Of a DNA stretch of 6,801 bases, positions 1 through 4,312 are shown piece by piece. The DNA comes from Pseudomonadota bacterium. Its GTDB lineage: Bacteria; Pseudomonadota; Gammaproteobacteria; Pseudomonadales; Pseudomonadaceae. The notes under the pieces were generated by a model. The model ran no database searches. It was not told where the DNA came from and saw nothing but the letters and a program-made list of their open reading frames with translations. The DNA is taken from positions 1 to 6,801 of the forward strand of contig JAEYXX010000056.1 in NCBI GenBank assembly GCA_023431055.1, written 5' to 3'. Position numbers and translations under genes: made by a program. Every line of letters begins with the position of its first letter. Position 1 is the stretch's first letter.

Positions 1-118
1 TGGCTAACACTTCCCCTTGCCGGGTGTGTAGAGGACTTTCACCTCCTAGTCGTCCAGCTCACCACCACAGTGAACCGAACAGCGCCAGTCACGGCGCTAC
101 GCGCCATGCCTGGCGCAC
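1..118 (-). mobile_element. 5' end of a class C group II intron (partial, continues beyond left edge)
   Basis: Self-splicing retroelement RNA, of which only the first ~118 nt (start of domain I) are present. Read on the minus strand it starts GTGCGCC at 118, the canonical GUGCG 5' end. A 6-bp hairpin follows at once (GCGCCA/TGGCGC, loop GGCA, 116-101), then a second one (AGCGCC/GGCGCT, 98-81). Next comes the domain I core GGAGGTGAAAGTCCTC within 49-31, then a bulged hairpin closed by ACAC/GTGT and the motif GTGTTAGCC near 10-2. From memory this order (GUGNGCC, GGCAUGG, GGUGARAGUCC, GUUAGCC) parallels the Oceanobacillus iheyensis IIC intron. The position, 8 nt after a terminator stem and in the sense orientation, is typical of class C. 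Domains II-VI, EBS loops and any reverse transcriptase/maturase gene would lie off the left edge, so completeness and activity cannot be judged. Confidence 0.85.
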
Positions 119-147
119 CAATAAAAAGCCCCGCACCAGGCGGGGCT
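119..147 (-). terminator. Intrinsic terminator of ilvIH, insertion target of the intron
   Basis: On the minus strand, 19 nt after the ilvH stop, AGCCCCGC (147-140) pairs perfectly with GCGGGGCT (134-127) around the 5-nt loop CTGGT. The tract TTTTATTG (126-119) follows and runs directly into the intron GTGCG. The GC-rich stem plus U-tract makes a strong Rho-independent terminator. It should end most ilvIH transcripts before a downstream gene, and its hairpin is the structure that class C introns recognise at their DNA target. Confidence 0.9.
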
Positions 148-166
148 CTCTGTGTAACCGCAGCAA

Positions 167-658
167 TCAGATACTCAGCACCTTGTCGCCACGGGCGATG
201 CCGGTGACACCACTGCGCACGGTCTCAAGGATCGACGCTGTGCCGATGGCCTGGATGAAGCTGTCGAGCTTGTCACTGGTACCGGTCAGCTGCACGGTAT
301 AGACGCTGCTGGTCACATCCACGATCTGGCCGCGGAAAATATCGGTGGTACGCTTGACCTCGGCGCGCTGGGCGCCGGTGGCCTTGATCTTCACCAGCAT
401 CAGCTCGCGCTCGATGTGGGCGCTTTCCGACAGATTGACCAGCTTGACCACCTCGACCAGCTTGTTGAGGTTCTTGGTGATCTGCTCGATCACCTCGTCA
501 TGGCCAACGGTGGTGAGGGTCAGGCGCGACAGCGTCGGATCCTCGGTTGGCGCAACGGTGAGGCTTTCGATGTTGTAGTTACGCTGGGAGAACAGACCGA
601 CCACTCGGGACAGTGCGCCCGGCTCGTTTTCCAGCAGCAGGGAAATGATGTGTCGCAT
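167..658 (-). CDS. ilvH: Acetolactate (acetohydroxyacid) synthase III, small regulatory subunit
   Basis: Regulatory subunit of acetohydroxyacid synthase in branched-chain amino acid synthesis, cytoplasmic. It stimulates the catalytic IlvI subunit and binds the feedback inhibitor valine. The 163-residue protein has the usual family length. An N-terminal ACT domain spans about residues 3-78 (MRHIISLLLENEPGALSRV, then the FSQRNYNIESL signature), and the C-terminal small-subunit domain spans about 84-158 (RELMLVKIKA, FRGQIVDV, ...ETVRSGVTGIARG). The ATG is separated from the ilvI TAA by one nucleotide, and its Shine-Dalgarno (GGAG in GACGGAGCGG) lies inside the ilvI end, so translation is probably coupled. 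It is followed by a strong terminator and then a group II intron. No defects are visible. Confidence 0.97.
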   Translation of the reverse strand: MRHIISLLLENEPGALSRVVGLFSQRNYNIESLTVAPTEDPTLSRLTLTTVGHDEVIEQITKNLNKLVEVVKLVNLSESAHIERELMLVKIKATGAQRAEVKRTTDIFRGQIVDVTSSVYTVQLTGTSDKLDSFIQAIGTASILETVRSGVTGIARGDKVLSI

Positions 659-659
659 C

Positions 660-2384
660 TTAGGTCCGCTCCGTCTTGCTCAGCCACATGTCACGCATCG
701 CACCGTCCCTGATCTGCATCGGATAGACGTGCTCGCTGGAATCCACCGCAATGTCGAGGAACACCAGGCGATTCTTCAGGGCGAAGGCTTCCTCCAGCTT
801 GGGCTTGAGGTCCTTCAGCGACGTGATACGCATGCCGACATGACCATAGGCCTCGGCCAGTTTGACGAAGTCCGGTAGCGACTCCATGTAGGAGTGCGAA
901 TAACGGCTATTGTACTGCATGTCCTGCCACTGGCGGACCATGCCGAGAGCACCGTTGTTCAGGTTGACGATCTTCACCGGCAGGTCGTACTGCAGGCAGG
1001 TCGACAGCTCCTGAATGTTCATCTGAATGCTGCCCTCGCCGGTAACGCACGCCACATCGGCATCCGGGAAGTTCAGCTTGATACCCATCGCAGCCGGGAA
1101 ACCGAAGCCCATGGTGCCCAGGCCACCGGAGTTGATCCAGCGGTTGGGCTTGTTGAAGCGGTAATACTGCGCCGCGAACATCTGGTGCTGACCGACATCG
1201 GAGGTGATGTAGGCGTCGCCCCTGGTCACTTCGCACAGCGTTTCGATAACGGTCTGCGGCTTGATGATCGAACCGTCGCCCTCGTTGTAGGGGAACAGAC
1301 GCCCATTGCCACGCCACTCGTCGATCTGCTTCCACCAGCTGGCGACGGTGTCCTTGTTCGGGGTTTCACCGATTTCCTTGAGGATGGCGACCATCTCGGT
1401 CAGCACGCTATCCACCGGGCCAACGATCGGAATGTCAGCCTTGATGGTCTTCGAGATCGAAGCCGGGTCGATGTCGATATGAATGATCTTGGCGTTCGGG
1501 CAGAACTTGGCCGCGCCGTTGATCACACGGTCATCGAAACGCGCACCGACAGCCAGGATCACGTCGGCATGGTGCATGGCCAGGTTGGCGGTGTAGCTAC
1601 CGTGCATACCGAGCATGCCGATGAACTGGCGGTCGGTACCTGGATAGCCGCCCAGGCCCATCAGGGTGTTGGTCACCGGCAGGTTGAGCATCTGCGCCAG
1701 CTCGGTCAGCGGCGCGGAAGCGCCGCCCATGATCACACCACCGCCGGAGTACATGACCGGACGCTTGGCGGCCAGCAGCATCTCGGCAGCCTTGCGGATC
1801 TGGCCGGAGTGGCCACGTACCGCCGGGCTGTAGGAGCGCAGCTTGACCTTCTTCGGATAGACGTACTCGAACTTCTGGGTCGGATCGCCCATATCCTTCG
1901 GAATGTCGACCACGACCGGGCCTGGACGGCCGGATTCGGCGAGATAGAAGGCCTTCTTCAGCACTTCAGGGATTTCCGACGGGTGCTTGATGATGAAGCT
2001 GTGCTTCACAATCGGGCGGGAAATACCGACCATGTCGGTTTCCTGGAAGGCATCGGTACCGACCATGGCGCTCGGCACCTGGCCGGAGATCACCACCATC
2101 GGGATGGAATCCATGTAGGCAGTTGCAATGCCGGTGATGGCATTGGTCGCGCCCGGACCAGAGGTCACCAGCACTACACCGGCCTTGCCAGTGGCGCGGG
2201 CATAACCGTCAGCCATGTGGGTCGCTGCCTGTTCATGACGCACCAGAATGTGGGTCACTTCCGGTTCTTTGAACAGGGCATCGTAAATATGCAGGAGAGC
2301 ACCACCAGGGTACCCGTAGATGTGCTTAACGCCTTCGTCACGCAGGAAGCGGACGACCATTTCAGCGCCGGATAAAAGCTCCAC
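660..2384 (-). CDS. ilvI: Acetolactate (acetohydroxyacid) synthase III, large catalytic subunit
   Basis: ThDP- and FAD-dependent enzyme that condenses two pyruvates to 2-acetolactate, or pyruvate and 2-oxobutyrate to 2-aceto-2-hydroxybutyrate; cytoplasmic, partner of IlvH. I start it at a GTG ([14 protein letters not shown]) preceded by AAGAGGTG at 7-8 nt spacing. This gives 574 residues, the length of Pseudomonas and E. coli IlvI. The frame stays open 44 codons further to an ATG at 2516, but that ATG has no well-placed ribosome site and the extension resembles no family sequence. Domains are an N-terminal ThDP-binding domain (about 1-165; catalytic glutamate E51 in RHEQAA), a central FAD domain (about 190-325; VGARFDDRV) and a C-terminal ThDP/metal domain (about 375-550). 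The metal motif reads GEG (449-451) ... LNN (475-477), where many homologues have GDG. The C-terminus MWLSKTERT equals the E. coli one. It is first gene of ilvIH, one nucleotide before ilvH. Confidence 0.97.
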   Translation of the reverse strand: MELLSGAEMVVRFLRDEGVKHIYGYPGGALLHIYDALFKEPEVTHILVRHEQAATHMADGYARATGKAGVVLVTSGPGATNAITGIATAYMDSIPMVVISGQVPSAMVGTDAFQETDMVGISRPIVKHSFIIKHPSEIPEVLKKAFYLAESGRPGPVVVDIPKDMGDPTQKFEYVYPKKVKLRSYSPAVRGHSGQIRKAAEMLLAAKRPVMYSGGGVIMGGASAPLTELAQMLNLPVTNTLMGLGGYPGTDRQFIGMLGMHGSYTANLAMHHADVILAVGARFDDRVINGAAKFCPNAKIIHIDIDPASISKTIKADIPIVGPVDSVLTEMVAILKEIGETPNKDTVASWWKQIDEWRGNGRLFPYNEGDGSIIKPQTVIETLCEVTRGDAYITSDVGQHQMFAAQYYRFNKPNRWINSGGLGTMGFGFPAAMGIKLNFPDADVACVTGEGSIQMNIQELSTCLQYDLPVKIVNLNNGALGMVRQWQDMQYNSRYSHSYMESLPDFVKLAEAYGHVGMRITSLKDLKPKLEEAFALKNRLVFLDIAVDSSEHVYPMQIRDGAMRDMWLSKTERT

Positions 2385-2410
2385 GTTGTTCACCTCTTGA
2401 ACGCCAGTAT

Positions 2411-2429
2411 GCCACCCGCAACGGGTAGC
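2411..2429 (-). promoter_or_regulatory. Stem-loop in the ilvI leader, just before the ribosome binding site
   Basis: In the minus-strand RNA, GCUACCCG (2429-2422) pairs with CGGGUGGC (2418-2411) through eight pairs including one U-G, closed by the triloop UUG. No U-tract follows, so it is not an intrinsic terminator. It ends about 15 nt before the ilvI Shine-Dalgarno (AAGAGGTG) and could influence access to it. No known riboswitch or attenuator class is recognised. Confidence 0.35.
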
Positions 2430-2644
2430 CCTAAGTAGGTTCTTACTGTCAGCGGACACGCACGACGGTGATCGTGGATTCGGAACATCAGCTTGACGAG
2501 TAACGGAGCAGCCCATGGTCTTGCGGGGCTGACCCTCCCAGCGCGAGGTAACGCGTAGCGGGTGTCACGGTTCGGCGCGGGTAGCGCCTCTTTTCCCCGA
2601 GCTGGAGGACGCTTGCGGCGGACTCCACTGCGGGGTAAGGCTGA

Positions 2645-2673
2645 ATTGTTCGGGTTCGGCGAGAGCAAGTCAA
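2645..2673 (-). promoter_or_regulatory. Putative sigma70 promoter of ilvIH
   Basis: On the minus strand, TTGACT (2673-2668) is followed after exactly 17 nt by AACAAT (2650-2645). The -35 matches the consensus at 5 of 6 positions and the -10 at 4 of 6. The expected start is near 2638, which leaves a 5' leader of about 250 nt before the ilvI GTG. It is the best-matching promoter I see upstream of ilvI, but this is inferred from sequence only. Confidence 0.55.
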
Positions 2674-2700
2674 GCGGCGTGTAACCTATTATTCGACTTG

Positions 2701-2717
2701 GCGCTGTGACGCAGCGC
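2701..2717. repeat. Inverted repeat (6-bp arms, 5-bp centre) upstream of the DUF4124 promoter
   Basis: GCGCTG (2701-2706) and CAGCGC (2712-2717) are perfect inverted arms around TGACG. The repeat lies about 25 bp upstream of the plus-strand -10 element and about 28 bp upstream of the ilvI -35. It could be a regulator operator for either promoter. No regulator is identified, and a repeat this short can arise by chance in GC-rich DNA. Confidence 0.35.
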
Positions 2718-2738
2718 AGGATGAAGATTGTCGGCTTT

Positions 2739-2753
2739 TGGTTATAGTAACCA
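2739..2753 (+). promoter_or_regulatory. Putative -10 element embedded in a 15-bp dyad, upstream of the DUF4124 gene
   Basis: TATAGT (2743-2748) matches the sigma70 -10 at 5 of 6 positions and lies 37 bp before the start codon. It sits inside the perfect dyad TGGTTA-TAG-TAACCA (2739-2753). At 17-bp spacing the -35 position reads GATGAA, a poor match, so the promoter may need an activator or another sigma factor. A protein bound to the dyad would overlap the -10. Confidence 0.4.
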
Positions 2754-2785
2754 GCAGCACTGCAGCTCTCGATAAAGGAAACAGC

Positions 2786-3220
2786 ATGCGCCACATGATT
2801 CTCACTGGCACCCTGATGCTCGCCTTGAGCACCACCGCCATGGCCAGCCAGATTTACAAGTGGGTAGACGACAAGGGCGTGACCCATTTTGGCGCGCAAC
2901 CCCCACAGGGCCAGGAGGCCACGACCATCAACACCGCGACGCCGCCTCCACGCTCGACATCGAGCGCCCCGGCGCCCAGCGTCGAAGAGCAGCTCGATCC
3001 CGAGCAGGCGGCCATCGACAAGAAGGTCAAGGAAGATGTGGCCAAGCAGGAAGCCGAGCGCAAGCAGTTCTGCGAGACGGCTCGTACCAATCTGGCCCAG
3101 TTGGAAAACAACCCTCGCGTAAGGGTAGAGGACGCTGGCGAGGTACGCCGGTTAGGTGAGGATGAGCGTCAGGAACGCATCACCGAGCTGAAGAAGTCCA
3201 TCGCGGAAAACTGCAAGTAA
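2786..3220 (+). CDS. Small exported DUF4124-domain protein
   Basis: Function unknown. The start is the ATG preceded by AAGGAA at 7 nt, giving 144 residues; an upstream in-frame GTG/ATG series at 2738 lacks a ribosome site. Residues 1-20 form a Sec signal peptide (MRHMILTGTLMLALSTTAMA) with a likely signal peptidase I cut before SQIYKW, so the product is probably periplasmic. The DUF4124 core follows at about 22-45 (QIYKWVDDKGVTHFGAQPP). Next comes a Pro/Ser/Thr/Ala linker (about 49-65) and then a charged, probably coiled-coil helix (about 66-105). The last part is also charged and predicted helical. Two cysteines (C96, C143) could form a disulfide in the periplasm. It is transcribed alone, divergently from ilvI and convergently with yqcC. 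By position it corresponds, from memory, to PA4697. Confidence 0.88.
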   Translation: MRHMILTGTLMLALSTTAMASQIYKWVDDKGVTHFGAQPPQGQEATTINTATPPPRSTSSAPAPSVEEQLDPEQAAIDKKVKEDVAKQEAERKQFCETARTNLAQLENNPRVRVEDAGEVRRLGEDERQERITELKKSIAENCK

Positions 3221-3224
3221 CGCG

Positions 3225-3255
3225 TTACGCGCACGCTCTCAAGGCGTGCGCGTAA
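3225..3255. terminator. Perfect 12-bp stem-loop between convergent genes, probable bidirectional 3'-end structure
   Basis: TTACGCGCACGC (3225-3236) pairs perfectly with GCGTGCGCGTAA (3244-3255) around the 7-nt loop TCTCAAG. It starts 4 nt after the DUF4124 stop codon. On the other strand its loop holds the yqcC stop codon, so one arm codes for the C-terminus of YqcC. Neither side has a proper U-tract, so it may terminate inefficiently or serve mainly to block 3' exonucleases on both transcripts. Confidence 0.55.
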
Positions 3256-3568
3256 GCAGACGATCGAACTCACCCAGCAGTTCGAGCAGCCGACGGGCAA
3301 CGCCCGGCTGCTGCTGATAGACCATCTCCGCCATCGCCTGGATACCCGACACCGAGGGCAAGTTGGCGCCGCTTTCCAACAGCGCCTTCATGCGCGGCAG
3401 GAAGATCCATTGCAGCCATTGCTCGAACGTCAGCGTATCGACGCAAAACGGCTCCTGGCTGGCCAAGGCCTCGGCGCTCGGCGCCTCCTCCTGCCACCAA
3501 CCCTGCACGCGCAGTTCGCGCTCGATCAGCAGCAGGTGCTCGGCCACCGCATTGACGCGTACATCCAT
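3239..3568 (-). CDS. yqcC: YqcC family protein (DUF446)
   Basis: Cytoplasmic protein of unknown function; at 109 residues it has the length of E. coli YqcC as I recall it. Family features are the N-terminal helix with IERELRVQGWW (15-25), the central PSAEALASQEPFCVDTL (30-46) and the strongly conserved FEQWLQWIFLPRMKALLE (48-65). A C-terminal helix, VARRLLELLGEFDRLL, follows. There is no signal peptide or membrane segment. The ATG overlaps the lpoP TGA by one base (TGATG), and no Shine-Dalgarno is visible (the preceding bases are CAACCTC). It is therefore probably translated by reinitiation after lpoP and should be made in proportion to it. It is the last gene of the mrcB-lpoP-yqcC unit. Confidence 0.92.
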   Translation of the reverse strand: MDVRVNAVAEHLLLIERELRVQGWWQEEAPSAEALASQEPFCVDTLTFEQWLQWIFLPRMKALLESGANLPSVSGIQAMAEMVYQQQPGVARRLLELLGEFDRLLTRTP

Positions 3569-4269
3569 CAGAGGTTGACTCGGGCGCGCTCACGGGCCTG
3601 GGCAGCGCCAGCGGGATCACCCTGGCGCTCGCGGGCGCGGGCAATCAGATCCCACAGGCTGGCCTGCAGCGCGGGACGCCCACTGGCTTGAGTCAGACCA
3701 CGACGGGCCAGTTGCTCGGCCTGCGCAGCATCGCCCTGAGCCATACGTACCTCGGCGAGGCGGTAAAGCACCTGTGGCTCACGCGGAGCGATGCGTTGGG
3801 CACGCTCGAGGCTGGAAGCGGCACCATTGAGATCACCACCTCCCTGCTGCTGTTGAGCAGTGGTCAGCAGCGCAAGCACCGGACCATCCAGCTGCTCGTC
3901 AGACGCCAGGCCGCCGCTGGGAATGCCGCTGGGCTGGCTCGGCACCGAGGAGCCGAAGCTGCCTTGACTCGGAGCCGGCGGCTGGCTGCTCATGGGCTCG
4001 TCGAAGGTCAGGCCACCACTGGAGGTGATCGGCTGCGAATCGGTCTGCAACGGCGTCGAGACCGCCCCCTGCGGCACCATCACCACGACCCCGGAATCCT
4101 CTTCGATACGCTGCGGCTCTGCCGCCGGACTTTGACTGGTCGAGGGACCAGAGCCGCCGGACGACAACGGAGCACCGGCATCGATCACCGGAATCGAACC
4201 CTGCGGTACCGTACTGCAACCACCGAGAACCGCCGTTGCCAGCATCGTGGCAAGCCACTTCTTGTTCAC
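3568..4269 (-). CDS. lpoP: Outer-membrane TPR lipoprotein, probable PBP1b activator LpoP
   Basis: Lipoprotein that fits LpoP, the Pseudomonas activator of PBP1b described as functionally equivalent to, but unrelated to, E. coli LpoB. I start it at GTG 4269, because AAGAGGA lies 6 nt before it; a TTG two codons upstream abuts the same site with no spacing. The 233-residue product has a type II signal peptide with lipobox LGGC (C18). Serine follows the cysteine, which suggests outer-membrane sorting. Residues about 19-125 are a low-complexity Ser/Pro/Gly/Gln linker suited to spanning the periplasm. Residues about 128-231 hold roughly three TPR-like helix pairs (AQQQQGGGDLNGAASSLERA; LYRLAEVRMAQGDAAQAEQL; LWDLIARARERQGDPAGAAQ). 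It lies 43 nt downstream of mrcB and overlaps yqcC by one base. The LpoP name rests on architecture and on location beside mrcB; another TPR lipoprotein is the alternative. Confidence 0.82.
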   Translation of the reverse strand: MNKKWLATMLATAVLGGCSTVPQGSIPVIDAGAPLSSGGSGPSTSQSPAAEPQRIEEDSGVVVMVPQGAVSTPLQTDSQPITSSGGLTFDEPMSSQPPAPSQGSFGSSVPSQPSGIPSGGLASDEQLDGPVLALLTTAQQQQGGGDLNGAASSLERAQRIAPREPQVLYRLAEVRMAQGDAAQAEQLARRGLTQASGRPALQASLWDLIARARERQGDPAGAAQARERARVNL

Positions 4270-4312
4270 ATCCAATCCTCTTCAGGTAACACCGAGTCAC
4301 TCGACCCGGTCG

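Larger units (their letters stand above)
2385..2785. promoter_or_regulatory. Divergent intergenic region between ilvI and the DUF4124 gene
   Basis: A 401-bp stretch with no convincing gene. It holds the ilvI promoter and a leader of roughly 250 nt (minus), and a promoter with a 15-bp dyad for the DUF4124 gene (plus). Between them is a 17-bp inverted repeat, GCGCTG-TGACG-CAGCGC, at 2701-2717. A further short dyad, GGCGC-GGGTA-GCGCC, lies at 2574-2588 and is followed on the plus strand by TCTTTT. Its 5-bp stem is too weak to call a terminator. Open frames crossing this region on the minus strand lack ribosome sites and family resemblance. Confidence 0.7.

Noticed and set aside
24..302. 92-codon plus-strand frame at the left edge
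   Set aside because: It runs antisense through the intron 5' end, the terminator and the ilvH C-terminus, has no family resemblance and is explained by those features.
894..2375. 493-codon open frame on the plus strand opposite ilvI
   Set aside because: It lies fully antisense to an intact, conserved ilvI. Its His/Asp/Arg/Val-rich composition is typical of a shadow frame in GC-rich DNA, it resembles no family, and it has no clear ribosome site.
2385..2516. 44-residue N-terminal extension of IlvI from an ATG at 2516
   Set aside because: The GTG at 2384 has a well-placed AAGAGGTG and gives the exact family length of 574. The ATG has its nearest purine-rich stretch (GGGAGGG) about 17 nt away.
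2574..2594. Possible plus-strand terminator GGCGC-GGGTA-GCGCC-TCTTTT
   Set aside because: The stem is only 5 bp and the T-tract is interrupted, and no plus-strand gene ends upstream of it (ilvI is antisense).
2390..2899. 169-codon minus frame spanning the DUF4124 start and the ilvI leader
   Set aside because: It overlaps the signal peptide of the DUF4124 gene on the other strand and both promoters, and no ribosome site precedes its start. Only its last codons are of possible interest, as part of the ilvI leader.
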